From Opitutia bacterium (GTDB lineage: Bacteria; Verrucomicrobiota; Verrucomicrobiia; Opitutales; Coraliomargaritaceae): a stretch of 64,000 nucleotides of DNA. Positions 49,327-60,156 of the stretch are shown here, piece by piece. A model generated the notes under the pieces. That model ran no database searches and was not told the DNA's origin. It saw only the letters and a list, made by a program, of their open reading frames with translations. Position 1 is the first letter of the stretch. Each line of letters opens with the position of its first letter. A program made the translations under genes and the position numbers. The DNA is taken from NCBI GenBank assembly GCA_029252625.1, contig JAQXBA010000125.1:1-64000 (forward strand), in the 5' to 3' direction.

Positions 49327-49614
49327 ATGTCTGAACAACTCAAAGAATTACGTGCTCAACGCATACTCATTCAAGCGCACCTAAACTGGATTGATACTCA
49401 AATTGCGGCAACCGAAGGGTACGCCCCCCAATATCGCACATCTGACGACTCAACAACTCTATCGGCCTCAGAGCTCAAAGTCGACCAAGAGCAGCAGCTT
49501 GCCACTGGCGCATCTGATATCAGGCGCACACAAATCGGATGCTGCCTGTTTTTCATTGGCGGTATTCTATTGTTCCTATTCTGCCTGTTCGGCCTCCCGT
49601 ACCTGATCGACTAG
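49327..49614 (+). CDS. Small membrane protein of unknown function
   Basis: A 95-residue open frame with a helical, charged start (MSEQLKELRAQRILIQAHLN), a Thr/Ser/Gln-rich middle and one membrane helix near the end (IGCCLFFIGGILLFLFCLF, about 70-88). I do not recognise a family. The ATG sits immediately after the poly-T of the rpmA terminator and no other ribosome site is present, so translation would depend on read-through or on a promoter overlapping the hairpin. Amphipathic start plus C-terminal anchor suggests a tail-anchored protein. It is plausible but not certain. Confidence 0.5.
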   Translation: MSEQLKELRAQRILIQAHLNWIDTQIAATEGYAPQYRTSDDSTTLSASELKVDQEQQLATGASDIRRTQIGCCLFFIGGILLFLFCLFGLPYLID

Positions 49615-49791
49615 AGTTGAAGTGGCACAGCCATAGTTTCGACATCTCTGGTAGACCATCGTCCTCATATCCTAGGCGCTGCCCCTTGAGTGCTGCACTT
49701 GCTGAGGCTGAGCTGGAGCAAATCATCCCAGCACTGTGCGCAGGTCCAATAATTGCTAGTCCCAGCATGTGGAATATTTGCAAGGCTAACT

Positions 49792-52700
49792 TCAGCCGTT
49801 AATAAGGAATTCAAAATCGGTGCGAGTCAGGCCACTACGCGAAGATTGACTTTGTGGCTCGTCGACTAATTGCCTAAATAACTCAGCCTTGCGGGCTTTG
49901 AGATCTAGCATACGCTCCTCAATGGTGTGCTTCATAATTAAGCGTTGCACGAAAACGGAACGTTTTTGACCGATTCGGTGGGCGCGATCGCTGGCCTGAT
50001 TTTCCACTGCAGGATTCCACCATGGATCGATATGAAAGATGTAATTGGCACGCGTCAAATTTAGACCGACACCGCCCGTTTTTAGACTGATAAAGAAGAA
50101 TGATGGGCCATTCTCTGACTGAAATTCCTCAACGATTTTCTTGCGCTTCGCCATTGGAGTTTTCCCGTCCATACGCAAATAGCGCACCCCTGCCAATTTG
50201 GCAACTTTCTCCATCTCATCCAAGCCACCTCGAAACTGGGAAAAGACCAGTGCTGCATGTCCTTCGGACTCAAGTTCCTCGAGTTTTTCGGCCATATAAG
50301 CAAATTTCGGTGCAAGCTCCTTTTGCGGTTTGTTTAATAACTCAGGGCTGACGCAGACTTGACGCAGACGTAAAATAGCTGCCAGCGCGACAATACCAGC
50401 CTGCTGATCTGGGCGATCCTCAAAAGCTTCGGCCACTTCTTCGCGCACCTCAGCTACTGTCCGTGCATACATTTCTTTCTGCATCGGTGTCATTTCTAGG
50501 AATAACTCATGCTCCTCTTTGCGCGGTAATTCCTTGAGAATCTTGTCCTTTGTACGGCGAAGAATAAAGGGTTTTGCACGTGTCATTAGCCGCTCAGGGT
50601 CTCTGCGAAAAGATTCCTTGAACTGCTTCAAACTGCCAAAGATACCTGGGACAGAGGTCGTCATAACCGAATAAAACTCGCTGATATTATTCTCCACAGG
50701 CGTGCCGGTCAGGCAGAGCGTAAAGCGCCGCTGCAGTCGAGCTGCGGCTTTGGTGCGTGCAGCCGTCACATTCTTCAAGCTATGCGCTTCATCAAATACA
50801 ACGATATCGAAATGGTACTCTTCGAATGCCGCGACTTCGCTTCTGACGCGATCATAGGTGGTGAGTATAACTTGAGCAGTTTGAACCACTTCATGGATTA
50901 TCCCCTTAGACAAGCAATCCTGGACAACGATGCCGGGTGCGAACCGTTCAAACTCATCTAGCCAATTAAACACTAGGCTCGGCGGTAGGACGATGAGTAT
51001 GGCACCTTTTCGTTTCGCTAAATCATTTTGCAAACGTTGCGCAATAAAACCAATAGTTTGCACGGTCTTACCGAGACCCATATCATCGGCGAGACAGGCA
51101 CCAAAACGATGCCGATACAGAAATTCGATCCAAGCACAGCCTTCATTCTGGTATTCGCGCAGCTCCGCATTAAACCCTTGCGGCAACTTAAAGGCATCGA
51201 GCTCGTCGAAATCGCGTAGACTTTGAAATAATTTTTCTGCCTCTGGCGGCAAGGTGATCCTCAAGCCGCTGCGACGCATTGAGAGCCAATCTAACATCTC
51301 CAAGCGAGATACTTGAATTGCCTCTTCAGGCGCATCGCCGCGTTGGGATGACTTGGAGCGATCTTTTTTAGAAAACATCTCTGCCAGCAGTTGCAGACTC
51401 GCTTCTTCATCGACACCTAAATCTGGTATAATCCAATTGCCCTCTTTATCGCGCAACAACAGCTCACCGCGAACTAATAATTGCCACTCAGCCCCCGTCA
51501 ATAATCGCTCGCCACATTGGATAGATGGGTGCAGTGCAAACCAGTCAATGTCTCGCGTGCTCTCTAGCTCGCTGATCATTTCTACCTTAACTGCTGCTGA
51601 ACTGACCGACTGATTCTCATACTTGAAATCTACATTCAGCGTTCGCGCCAGCAATGAAGCGCGCTGCAACATCGACTCACGTGCACCAGTAGCTTCGACT
51701 GAAAATAGGCATTTCTCCAGCAAACGAATGTCGTCCCTCGATTCCGGATCAAAAAAGCTGAACAACAACATCGCCAGCCGCTGAATTGGAATCGGGTAGC
51801 TCAACCACTCTGCAGTCGCAGAATCAAGTCCAAGTACTTGATAGCCTGTATCCTCAGCACTTAGAACCTCATCGAGGCCATTAAAAATCTTTAGTAGAAT
51901 ACTCTCTTGATACGCACCAAAAAATTCGGGAATCTCACCCGAAACACGCTGCCGCACGCGCTGGCGACCTTCGGTGTCTGCTGCGACGTATTGACGTAAG
52001 GTATCCATCAACACGCGAACGCGAGATTTAGCATTAAAGAAATCGCCGCGCTGCTCAAGCAGTGGTTTTAGAATGCGCTGAATCAGCGGGAGCAATGAGA
52101 TGCGTTGACCTCGAACATCAATTGAAAAAACTAGTGTCGCAGTTCGTGAGTTCGGTCCAGCAGACATGTTGACCGCGATTTTGACCTCATCTACCTTCAC
52201 ATTGAGTAGAGATGTCATTTCCCCCTCACCTTCAAAGCGTATTTGTTCGTCAGCGACCCATACGTGCTCAAAAGGTAAGACAGTTGCTTTTGAGTTGAAT
52301 TCTGCCAGTGGCATTGACAACTGCAGCAACCTTCGAGTTTCGAGCAAGTCCTGAGGGGCACTGAACAGGTGATAATATTCGATTGCTGAATTATCGCCCA
52401 TGTCATATAAGGTGCCGTCTTCTGCGACACCCCAATAGGTATTTCCGAGAGCACCAACAATCTCGATGCGATCTCCAGCCTCAGATTGCCCGATTATTTT
52501 CGCGACACACTTATCGTCTTCAAAGTTCAACACGTATTGCGGCTGCAAAGTGCCCTCGCCGATTTTTAGCGTCTGTCGCGTTTGACCGACATCGATCAAC
52601 ACTGCGACTTTGCGCTGCTCTGCGTCAGACAGCAACTCGGGGAGATTATAGTCATCCTCCAAACTGAATGATCGAGCCGTCCCTCGCCCTGTAGGGTCTC

Positions 52701-53247
52701 CAGATGTTATAGCAGCAATCGCAGTCAAGAAACCGCTGGGAAGTTGGCCGAGTATATTAAATACTATATTCCCTGTCGTAGGCTGAACAGTCAATAAAAG
52801 TGAGTTTTCGACGCTTGTGCTAGTCGCGAATTGAGCGAAATTCTCTTCTGCCGGCTCAAGCTGAGACGCATAGCCTAGCTGTCGGCGGAGTTCCTGAATG
52901 TACCCGTCCGGCATGCTGATGCCCTCGAAGCTTTGCATGTGTGTTGCGGAATAAACGGCGGCAGCTGCAGCGGCACAATGCTTACACTGCCCTCGATGCT
53001 CCCAGGTCGGGCAATCACAACGATGCTCCAATCTTTGCTGCTCAACCCACAGGTCCACCCGATAAGGCTTACTACGGCTACCCCAAATTGTTACAACCAA
53101 TTCACGCGAAACGGGATTCCAGTTCAGATTCTTTACCGCATGCGTTTTGAAGTACGCTAGGCCTTGTTGTAGGTACGAAGTATCCACTACGCGTTGAAAC
53201 GCTTCAACGGGTAGATCTTCAAAAACTCTGAGTGCGTCGGTTATCAT
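49792..53247 (-). CDS. SWIM-domain SNF2-family helicase
   Basis: A 1,151-residue DEAD/SNF2 ATPase. An N-terminal SWIM zinc finger has C77, C79, C88 and H90 in RCDCPTWEHRGQCKHC. The region from about 100 to 680 is a bacterial SNF2-associated part without clear motifs. The helicase core has DDMGLGKTVQT (Walker A, about 720), FDEAHSLKN (DEAH, about 816), LTGTPVENN and the C-terminal lobe with FISLKTGGVGLNL and ASDRAHRIGQ. These are DNA translocases of the HepA/RapA type, linked to transcription recycling or repair. The target here is unknown. It stands alone on the minus strand. Confidence 0.93.
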   Translation of the reverse strand: MITDALRVFEDLPVEAFQRVVDTSYLQQGLAYFKTHAVKNLNWNPVSRELVVTIWGSRSKPYRVDLWVEQQRLEHRCDCPTWEHRGQCKHCAAAAAAVYSATHMQSFEGISMPDGYIQELRRQLGYASQLEPAEENFAQFATSTSVENSLLLTVQPTTGNIVFNILGQLPSGFLTAIAAITSGDPTGRGTARSFSLEDDYNLPELLSDAEQRKVAVLIDVGQTRQTLKIGEGTLQPQYVLNFEDDKCVAKIIGQSEAGDRIEIVGALGNTYWGVAEDGTLYDMGDNSAIEYYHLFSAPQDLLETRRLLQLSMPLAEFNSKATVLPFEHVWVADEQIRFEGEGEMTSLLNVKVDEVKIAVNMSAGPNSRTATLVFSIDVRGQRISLLPLIQRILKPLLEQRGDFFNAKSRVRVLMDTLRQYVAADTEGRQRVRQRVSGEIPEFFGAYQESILLKIFNGLDEVLSAEDTGYQVLGLDSATAEWLSYPIPIQRLAMLLFSFFDPESRDDIRLLEKCLFSVEATGARESMLQRASLLARTLNVDFKYENQSVSSAAVKVEMISELESTRDIDWFALHPSIQCGERLLTGAEWQLLVRGELLLRDKEGNWIIPDLGVDEEASLQLLAEMFSKKDRSKSSQRGDAPEEAIQVSRLEMLDWLSMRRSGLRITLPPEAEKLFQSLRDFDELDAFKLPQGFNAELREYQNEGCAWIEFLYRHRFGACLADDMGLGKTVQTIGFIAQRLQNDLAKRKGAILIVLPPSLVFNWLDEFERFAPGIVVQDCLSKGIIHEVVQTAQVILTTYDRVRSEVAAFEEYHFDIVVFDEAHSLKNVTAARTKAAARLQRRFTLCLTGTPVENNISEFYSVMTTSVPGIFGSLKQFKESFRRDPERLMTRAKPFILRRTKDKILKELPRKEEHELFLEMTPMQKEMYARTVAEVREEVAEAFEDRPDQQAGIVALAAILRLRQVCVSPELLNKPQKELAPKFAYMAEKLEELESEGHAALVFSQFRGGLDEMEKVAKLAGVRYLRMDGKTPMAKRKKIVEEFQSENGPSFFFISLKTGGVGLNLTRANYIFHIDPWWNPAVENQASDRAHRIGQKRSVFVQRLIMKHTIEERMLDLKARKAELFRQLVDEPQSQSSRSGLTRTDFEFLING

Positions 53248-53497
53248 TATGTATCGAAGATCTAAAACCCCCGGATTTGCTCATAAAGTGAATTTGCAGA
53301 GCTTTGGCGATATTTTTCGATTTTAATTTTCCTTTTACGTGCGTTTTTTGTGCATCCAATCGAATGATTGGTATATCGATGCCAAAATTTCCTTAGCGAT
53401 TAAACTTCTACTTGATCAACCGCGCAGTCTTTGCCTTAGTCTGTTGTTTCCTCGCCAACAGATCCGCCTGTTGGCGTTTCTATTTTTAAAGCCGAAC

Positions 53498-54985
53498 ATG
53501 ACTAAAAATAAATATTTCCAAGAGTGGTTTTCGAATCCACGCCGTGATGTAATCGCAGGCACGGTCGTCGCACTCGCGCTCATTCCTGAGGCAATCGCCT
53601 TTTCAATCATTGCGGGTGTGGACCCTAAAGTCGGCCTTTATGCATCCTTCTGCATCGCCGTCGTCATCGCATTTATCGGTGGGCGTTCGGGTATGATCTC
53701 GGCAGCAACAGGGGCGATGGCAGTCTTGCTCGTCTCACTGGTGCGTGACCATGGGCTGGAATATTTGCTACCCGCGACTGTACTCACTGGCTTACTACAA
53801 ATTGCGGCGGGTGCCTTCAAATTAGGTAATTTGATGCGGTTCGTCTCACGATCGGTGGTCACTGGGTTTGTCAATGCATTGGCAATCATCATTTTCATGG
53901 CGCAGTTGCCGCAGTTCCACCATCAAGGCTTTTTGATGTATGGCATGGTCGCAGCGGGCCTTGTTATTATATACGGGTTACCGCTACTCACGACAGCGGT
54001 CCCCTCGCCCCTAGTTTGCATCATTTTGTTAACTGGTGTCTCCATGTCAATGGGGCTCAGCGATACGCTTAACACAGTCGGCGATATGGGTGACCTACCT
54101 TCTACACTCCCAATCTTTTTGCTCCCAAATGTGCCGCTTAACTTTGAGACATTGCAAATTATTTTCCCATTTGCCATCTCGTTGGCGATCGTTGGTTTGC
54201 TCGAATCTTTGATGACTTCGACCATTGTTGATGACTTGACTGACACTACGAGTGATAAGAACCGCGAGTGCACCGGCCAAGGTATTGCTAATATAGTATC
54301 CGGATTCTTCGGAGGTATGGCTGGTTGCGCGATGATCGGCCAATCGGTAATTAACGTTCAATCTGGTGGTCGTGGCCGTCTCTCAACCTTTGCTGCCGGT
54401 ATTATTTTGCTAATTCTGATCGTAGTGATGGGTGATTTAGTCACTCAAATCCCGATGGCCGCTTTGGTTGCCGTAATGATCATGGTCTCGATCGGCACAT
54501 TTAGTTGGTCGTCGATTCGCGATCTACGCGTGCACCACCGCACTTCGAGTGTGGTGATGATCGTTACGGTGCTCACCACCGTATTAACTCACAATTTAGC
54601 TTATGGCGTGGGTGCAGGTATCTTGCTCAGCGCATTGTTCTTCGCCTACAAAGTCTCTGGGCAACTCAGCATCGATTCGGCCCTCGAAGTATCCAAGAAG
54701 GAACGAACTTACACGGTGCGTGGTCAGCTCTTTTTTGTATCTGCCGGTAGCTTTGCCGAGGCCTTTGACTTTCGTGAAGTGATCGACTCGGTGCGGATCG
54801 ACGTCTCTCAGGCGCACTTCTGGGACCTTTCAGCAATCAATGCACTTGATCGTGTTGTCTTGAAGTTTCGCCGCGAAGGCACCGAAGTGGATCTTTTTGG
54901 AATGAATGAAGCGAGCCAGACCCTAGTCCTTGAAGTTGCAAAGTATGATAAACCTGATGCAATAGCTGAGACTAGCGGTCATTAA
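53498..54985 (+). CDS. SulP family anion transporter with STAS domain
   Basis: A 495-residue SLC26/SulP protein. After a short cytoplasmic start ([18 protein letters not shown]) come about 10-12 membrane segments with the family [17 protein letters not shown] and the [13 protein letters not shown] region, then a cytoplasmic STAS domain (about 390-485, ending before EVAKYDKPD). The ATG at 53498 fits the family. The upstream 53 codons in frame are unconserved. It may carry sulfate, bicarbonate or another anion. The STAS domain regulates. The gene for a two-domain universal stress protein follows 47 bases later. Confidence 0.92.
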   Translation: MTKNKYFQEWFSNPRRDVIAGTVVALALIPEAIAFSIIAGVDPKVGLYASFCIAVVIAFIGGRSGMISAATGAMAVLLVSLVRDHGLEYLLPATVLTGLLQIAAGAFKLGNLMRFVSRSVVTGFVNALAIIIFMAQLPQFHHQGFLMYGMVAAGLVIIYGLPLLTTAVPSPLVCIILLTGVSMSMGLSDTLNTVGDMGDLPSTLPIFLLPNVPLNFETLQIIFPFAISLAIVGLLESLMTSTIVDDLTDTTSDKNRECTGQGIANIVSGFFGGMAGCAMIGQSVINVQSGGRGRLSTFAAGIILLILIVVMGDLVTQIPMAALVAVMIMVSIGTFSWSSIRDLRVHHRTSSVVMIVTVLTTVLTHNLAYGVGAGILLSALFFAYKVSGQLSIDSALEVSKKERTYTVRGQLFFVSAGSFAEAFDFREVIDSVRIDVSQAHFWDLSAINALDRVVLKFRREGTEVDLFGMNEASQTLVLEVAKYDKPDAIAETSGH

Positions 54986-55032
54986 TACCAGATTTATTTT
55001 CCATCAGTCATCATCTTATACCCATTTTAAAA

Positions 55033-55887
55033 ATGCCAAACATACTTGCTTGCACCGACGGCTCCATTTACGCGAACAGCGTTTATAATTACACCGCATG
55101 GGCTGCGGCTAAAATGTCCGCCTCCGTGCACGTTCTGCATATGCTCAACCCGCACCACGAAGATCCAGTTATGGCGGATACCAGTGGCAGCATTGGCTTG
55201 GGCGCAAAAACGGCACTCCTCGAAGAAATCGTCGAACTCGAAGCGGCTCGCGCTAAAATGGCTCGCAAACGTGGTGAAGTAATTTTGAAAAATGCAACTG
55301 CTCAACTCAGCGCATCTGGCGTGCAAGAGATCCAAGCCAACCAGAAGCATGGCCGACTCAGCGATTCGATCGAGAGCTACGAGCGCGATGCCGATCTGGT
55401 CGTGATCGGCAAGCGCGGCAACCATGCAAATTTCGAAACAGGCCACATTGGCCACAATCTCGAGCGTGTCGTGCGCTGCTGTAAGCATCCGGTGCTGGTT
55501 ACATCGCGAGAATTTACCCAAATGGAGCGCTTCGTGCTCGCTTTTGATGGCGGCAATAGTGCAAAAAAGGCTGTAGAGTATGTCGCAAGCCAGCCATTAC
55601 TAAAAGGCATGCAGTGCCAATTACTCAGCATCGGCAAAGGCAATGCCAAGCTCGAAGCCGCACTCGATGAAGCCAAGCAGACATTGAGCAACGCTGGCTT
55701 AGACGTCAGTGCTGAAATTCGCGACGGCGAGCCTGACAAAGTGATTAGCGGAGCAGTTGCCGAAAATCACATTGATTTATTAGTGATGGGCGCTTACGGG
55801 CACTCGCGCATTCGCCACCTTATTGTTGGTAGCACCACGACTGCGATGATTCGAACAGTGAAAATTCCCGTATTGCTCTTCCGCTAA
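55033..55887 (+). CDS. Tandem universal stress protein
   Basis: A 284-residue protein with two Usp domains in tandem. The first (about 1-148) has [14 protein letters not shown] and [18 protein letters not shown]. The second (about 160-284) has [17 protein letters not shown] and the more complete nucleotide-binding [19 protein letters not shown] (G2xG9xGS/T). The second domain is probably ATP-binding. Family members bind ATP or signal nucleotides and help survive stress. Linked to sulP, it may control transport, which is inference. Confidence 0.9.
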   Translation: MPNILACTDGSIYANSVYNYTAWAAAKMSASVHVLHMLNPHHEDPVMADTSGSIGLGAKTALLEEIVELEAARAKMARKRGEVILKNATAQLSASGVQEIQANQKHGRLSDSIESYERDADLVVIGKRGNHANFETGHIGHNLERVVRCCKHPVLVTSREFTQMERFVLAFDGGNSAKKAVEYVASQPLLKGMQCQLLSIGKGNAKLEAALDEAKQTLSNAGLDVSAEIRDGEPDKVISGAVAENHIDLLVMGAYGHSRIRHLIVGSTTTAMIRTVKIPVLLFR

Positions 55888-55910
55888 AAAGCACTTTCTT
55901 GCTCCAGCTC

Positions 55911-56957
55911 ATGAGCATTGCAAAAAAGCCATTCGGCAATTTATCAAATGGTGAAGCGGTTAGCCTCTTTACGCTGACCAACAAAAACGGTCTGTCTGCC
56001 AAGATCACCAATTTCGGTGGTATCCTAGTCGCACTCAATGTGCCTGACCGCACTGGCAAACTCGCCGATGTTGTTTTGGGCAAAGATACACTCGACGGTT
56101 ATACTGCAGGGCATCCTTACCTCGGTGCGACCACTGGCCGTGTCGCTGGGCGTATTTCAGGTGCACAGTTTAAGCTAGAGGGCAAAACCTATCAGCTCGA
56201 AGCGAATAACGGACCGAACTGCCTACACGGTGGACTCAAAGGCTACGATAAGCTGGTTTGGGCGGCTGAGATCATCAACGACCTCGGCGTCGACAAACTG
56301 CGCCTCTCAATCACCGACCCCGACCGCAGTAATGGCTTTCCAGGGACTGTCGAATGCACCGTCACTTACGCATTGCTCGACGATAATACCCTCGAGATCG
56401 CTTACACCGCGTCCACTGATAAAACGACGCCGTTCAACCTGACCAACCACTCGTATTTTAATCTCAGCGGCGCTGGCAATGACGACATTCTCGGCCATGA
56501 AATGCAGATCTTCGCCGACTCCGTGGCAACGATCAATGACGATGCCACTTTGCAGGGCCGTCGTGATCCCGTCATCGATGGATTCAACGATTACCGCGAA
56601 CCTGTGCTGCTCAGTAGTCGTGAGTTGAACATTCACAATGCAGACATACATTTCTTCCTCGATAACGGCCGCACCAAGCTGCCAAAGGCTGCAGCAGTGG
56701 TGCGCGAGCCGACGACAGGACGTGTCATGGAGGTTTTTACCACCGAACCAGGTGTTCAATTTTACGCAGGACTTTTTCTATCGGTAGATGCGCCTGAAAT
56801 TGGTAAGGGTGGAGTCACCTACCAACCTAAGGATGGCTTCTGTCTTGAAACTCAGGACTATGCCGACAGTATTAATTACCCTGAGATGGGCGGTGCGATT
56901 CTACAGCCTGATGAGCCATTTAGCTCCACCACACTTTACCGCTTTAGAGCGATATAG
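55911..56957 (+). CDS. galM: Aldose 1-epimerase (galactose mutarotase)
   Basis: Interconverts alpha and beta anomers of glucose or galactose. The 348-residue protein has [33 protein letters not shown], the catalytic histidine in [11 protein letters not shown] and the catalytic glutamate in [14 protein letters not shown]. The ATG at 55911 suits the family. A CTG/ATG start 12 bases earlier is less likely. It follows usp by 23 bases and may be cotranscribed with it. It supports sugar metabolism with the GH13 and MalQ enzymes. Confidence 0.94.
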   Translation: MSIAKKPFGNLSNGEAVSLFTLTNKNGLSAKITNFGGILVALNVPDRTGKLADVVLGKDTLDGYTAGHPYLGATTGRVAGRISGAQFKLEGKTYQLEANNGPNCLHGGLKGYDKLVWAAEIINDLGVDKLRLSITDPDRSNGFPGTVECTVTYALLDDNTLEIAYTASTDKTTPFNLTNHSYFNLSGAGNDDILGHEMQIFADSVATINDDATLQGRRDPVIDGFNDYREPVLLSSRELNIHNADIHFFLDNGRTKLPKAAAVVREPTTGRVMEVFTTEPGVQFYAGLFLSVDAPEIGKGGVTYQPKDGFCLETQDYADSINYPEMGGAILQPDEPFSSTTLYRFRAI

Positions 56958-57079
56958 CCTGTCGCAGTCTCGCTGCAGAGCAATTGGCGAAATCTAAGTT
57001 TAAATAACATTAGAAGAGTTCTGTGCCATTGCTATTTCCTCTTCTCTCAACCTTAAGTTCTCAACACTCACTACTCAAC

Positions 57080-58981
57080 GTGGCATTACTCACATATCGC
57101 AATCTCACTGTATCTTTTGGTGGTCCTCGCCTACTCGATGACGCGGGTATTACCATCGAAAAACGCGAACGCATCTGCCTGATTGGACGTAATGGTGAGG
57201 GTAAGTCCACACTGCTGCGCATCATCGACGGCGAGATTAAACCAGACACAGGTGAGATCGAAGCTATTCCTGGTCTACGCATCGGTAAGCTCGACCAAGA
57301 AGTGCCGCCACACTTGAAAGGAACTGTCTTTGAAATTGTTGCCGACGGCCTCGGCCCAGCTGCTAAAGTCGTTGCGGAATACCACCGTCTGGTACACGAA
57401 TACGATGAGAATCAAGACGACGCCATTGCGACTCGTTTAGACGATCTACAAGAACAACTTGACCGCACCGACGGATGGTCGCTTGAGCACAAAGTCGAAA
57501 ACATCCTCAACCGTGTGGAACTGGATGGCGATGCCCTCTTCTCCTCGCTATCAGGTGGTAACAAACGCCGCGCTCTTCTGGCCCGTGCACTGACCGCTGA
57601 TCCACATATTTTACTGCTCGACGAGCCGACTAATCATCTCGACATACCTGGCATTCGCTGGCTCGAAGAATTCCTGCGTAAAGCCGATATCTCACTGCTA
57701 TTTGTCTCACACGATCGAGCCTTTATTCGTCGCGTAGCCAATCGTATTATCGACCTCGACCGTGGTCAGCTCACATCGTGGAACTGCGAATACCAGACTT
57801 ATTTAATGCGAAAGGCTGATCTACTTGCTGGTGAAGCCAAACAACAAGCGGTATTTGATAAGAAACTAGCCGAAGAAGAAGTCTGGATTCGTAAAGGTAT
57901 TCAAGCCCGTCGCACTCGCAATGAAGGCCGTGTGCGCTCACTATTAAAGATGCGAGTCGAGCGCGCCAAACGCCGCAACATTATCGGCAACTCGAGCCTC
58001 AGCGTTAACGAAAGTCAACTTTCTGGGCGTAAGGTGCTTACAGTTGATAACGTCAGTTATGACTGGGGCAACAAACCACTCATCCAGAACTTCTCCACAG
58101 TCATTTGGCGTGGTGATAAGATCGGCATCGTCGGTCTCAACGGCTCTGGTAAAACCACCCTACTTAACCTGCTGCTGGAAAAGTTGCACCCACAGAAGGG
58201 CAGTGTCACCGTCGGCACCAAGCTCGAAGTCGCATATTTCGACCAACATCGTGCACAGCTCGATGATAAGCTCTCGGTCGCCGAAAATGTCTGCCCATCT
58301 GGTGAGATGGTGACAATCAATGGTCGACCGCGCCATATCATTACTTACTTGCAAGACTTCCTATTCACTCCCGAAACTTCGCGCTCGCCCATCACTAAAC
58401 TGTCTGGCGGCGAACGTGCACGACTGCTACTCGCTCGCCTATTTTTGCAACCCGCCAACGTGCTAGTATTGGATGAGCCAACCAATGACCTCGATATCGA
58501 AACCGTCGAACTGCTCGAAGAGCGTCTGCTCGATTACGACGGCACCCTACTGCTGGTCAGTCATGATCGTAGTTTCCTCGACAATGTCGTTACCAGCACT
58601 ATCGCTCTAGAAGGTGACGGGCTCGTGACTGAATACAATGGCGGCTGCGAAGACTGGTTGGAGCAATTTGAAGCGCGCAAAGCTGCCGAAGTACTCGCTG
58701 CTAAAGTACCCGCTTCAGTTGCCAAGGACTCCGAAGCGATACCGGCGGCAAAGCCTGCACGCAAGCTCACCAATAAAGAGCGCGAAGCACTCAAGACCTT
58801 ACCCATCCAAATCAAACAGCTCGAAACTGAGCATGCGTCGCTTAGCGAAAAGATGGCCTCCAAAGAATACTATCAAGATCAGAATAGCGATATGGCCGGA
58901 GACGCCAAGCACCTAGAACAACTCGAGGCCGATACGATGGCAGCCTATGAGCAATTTGAAGTGTTAACTGAGGAAGATTAA
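57080..58981 (+). CDS. ABC-F type ATPase (Uup-like)
   Basis: A 633-residue protein with two ABC ATPase domains and no membrane part. Domain 1 has [15 protein letters not shown] and the signature [15 protein letters not shown], with [11 protein letters not shown]. Domain 2 has [31 protein letters not shown] and [12 protein letters not shown] linker of about 60 residues joins them, and a charged C-terminal coiled coil (about 550-633) matches the ABC_tran_CTD of Uup, which binds DNA. Uup and related proteins act on ribosomes or DNA repair. The GTG at 57080 gives the family start [15 protein letters not shown]. Confidence 0.92.
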   Translation: MALLTYRNLTVSFGGPRLLDDAGITIEKRERICLIGRNGEGKSTLLRIIDGEIKPDTGEIEAIPGLRIGKLDQEVPPHLKGTVFEIVADGLGPAAKVVAEYHRLVHEYDENQDDAIATRLDDLQEQLDRTDGWSLEHKVENILNRVELDGDALFSSLSGGNKRRALLARALTADPHILLLDEPTNHLDIPGIRWLEEFLRKADISLLFVSHDRAFIRRVANRIIDLDRGQLTSWNCEYQTYLMRKADLLAGEAKQQAVFDKKLAEEEVWIRKGIQARRTRNEGRVRSLLKMRVERAKRRNIIGNSSLSVNESQLSGRKVLTVDNVSYDWGNKPLIQNFSTVIWRGDKIGIVGLNGSGKTTLLNLLLEKLHPQKGSVTVGTKLEVAYFDQHRAQLDDKLSVAENVCPSGEMVTINGRPRHIITYLQDFLFTPETSRSPITKLSGGERARLLLARLFLQPANVLVLDEPTNDLDIETVELLEERLLDYDGTLLLVSHDRSFLDNVVTSTIALEGDGLVTEYNGGCEDWLEQFEARKAAEVLAAKVPASVAKDSEAIPAAKPARKLTNKEREALKTLPIQIKQLETEHASLSEKMASKEYYQDQNSDMAGDAKHLEQLEADTMAAYEQFEVLTEED

Positions 58982-59172
58982 GGGTAGTTGTGTGACAGAT
59001 GAAATAGTGATGCTACGGCTCCCATAGGAAGCCCTCTTACGTCATTCAGCTCATCACACTACTGCACGTTTCAATTGCCTAAGCTGACTTCTAATCCACT
59101 TAAGGCAGGTGCAGCCAAGCACCTTAAATATTGAGTGTTGTTACCTGTTTCAGCATGTACTCACCAGCGGCA

Positions 59173-59200
59173 TTGCAAAAACGGACTAACTGTTTATTAT
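59173..59200 (+). promoter_or_regulatory. Promoter candidate upstream of the cytidylate-kinase-like gene
   Basis: TTGCAA (59173-59178) and TATTAT (59195-59200) are 16 bases apart, with a further TATAAT overlapping at 59200-59205. The gene starts about 66 bases later. Confidence 0.45.
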
Positions 59201-59265
59201 TATAATTAGCTTTTATGATTTTAAGCTAACCGTGTCCGCACTTTCCAAAATAGAAAGACAGAGCT

Positions 59266-59967
59266 ATGAATGAGTCCAGTAGTTTCAACGAATGCTGCAG
59301 CTATGTCACTGCATTGATGCAAGAAAAAGCACAGCCCGAAGTCGAACAGCGGCGTCCGGCGATCACCATCTCGCGCCAAACGGGTGCACGTGGCCGCAGT
59401 ATCGGCAGAAAAATTCAAGACGCGCTACGCGACAAATCGCTCCAAGACCCGATTCCATGGACCTGCTTTGATGAAGATCTAGTCGAGAAAGTCCTAGAAG
59501 ATCACGATTTGCCAAGCAACCTAGCGAAGTTTATGCCGGAGGATTCCGTCAGTGAGATTGACAGCACGATTAATGAAATTCTCGGCCGGCACCCTTCGCT
59601 ATGGACCTTGTTCGAGCAGACAGTCGAATCCATGGTGCACCTATGTCACATGGGGCATTGTATTTTAGTCGGTCGTGGCGGCAATAAAGTTGCCGAAGGC
59701 CTATCTAATGTTACACGCGTGCGCTTTGTCGGTACCTTACCACAGCGTATTAAGCAGATGGTCAGTATCCATGGCATCTCCAGCAAGGAGGCCAAGCATT
59801 TTATTAAGGCAGAAGACCATGCACGCCAACGCTATATGAAGAATCATTTCGACTCTGATGTTGAAGACCCGCTCGAATACGACCTGGTGATCAACACCGA
59901 TCATTATAGCGACGAGGCGGTCGCGCAAATCGTGCTAAGTGCAGTGGTTGGCAAGCAGGCGGAATAA
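59266..59967 (+). CDS. Cytidylate kinase-like protein (Cytidylate_kin2 family)
   Basis: A 233-residue P-loop-fold protein. The segment ITISRQTGARGRSIGRKI corresponds to the nucleotide-binding start of the Cytidylate_kin2 family, and CILVGRGGNKVAEG matches its second conserved box. The C-terminus has ARQRYMKNHFDSDVEDP and YDLVINTDHYSDE, normal for the family. These proteins are related to cytidylate kinase but their substrate is not well defined. It has its own promoter candidate. Confidence 0.85.
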   Translation: MNESSSFNECCSYVTALMQEKAQPEVEQRRPAITISRQTGARGRSIGRKIQDALRDKSLQDPIPWTCFDEDLVEKVLEDHDLPSNLAKFMPEDSVSEIDSTINEILGRHPSLWTLFEQTVESMVHLCHMGHCILVGRGGNKVAEGLSNVTRVRFVGTLPQRIKQMVSIHGISSKEAKHFIKAEDHARQRYMKNHFDSDVEDPLEYDLVINTDHYSDEAVAQIVLSAVVGKQAE

Positions 59968-60156
59968 GTAAGCCCCGACCACACGGAGGTGCCCCCTTCC
60001 AGTCCCCGCCTTACCTCTTTGCGCTCCGCGAACTCCGCCCGGTCAACACAACCATGGCTAATCACCGCATGTCGACAGCGGGCAGCTGCGCTCTCTAAAT
60101 CCCGTCATTCTAGGATTGTCTGCCACGTCGCTATCCGCCAATGCTTTGTGCTCGCT

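Noticed and set aside
59989-60156. N-terminal extension of the BaiN-like flavoprotein
   Set aside because: The 56 upstream codons lack conservation, while the FAD-binding motif begins just after the ATG pair at 60157.
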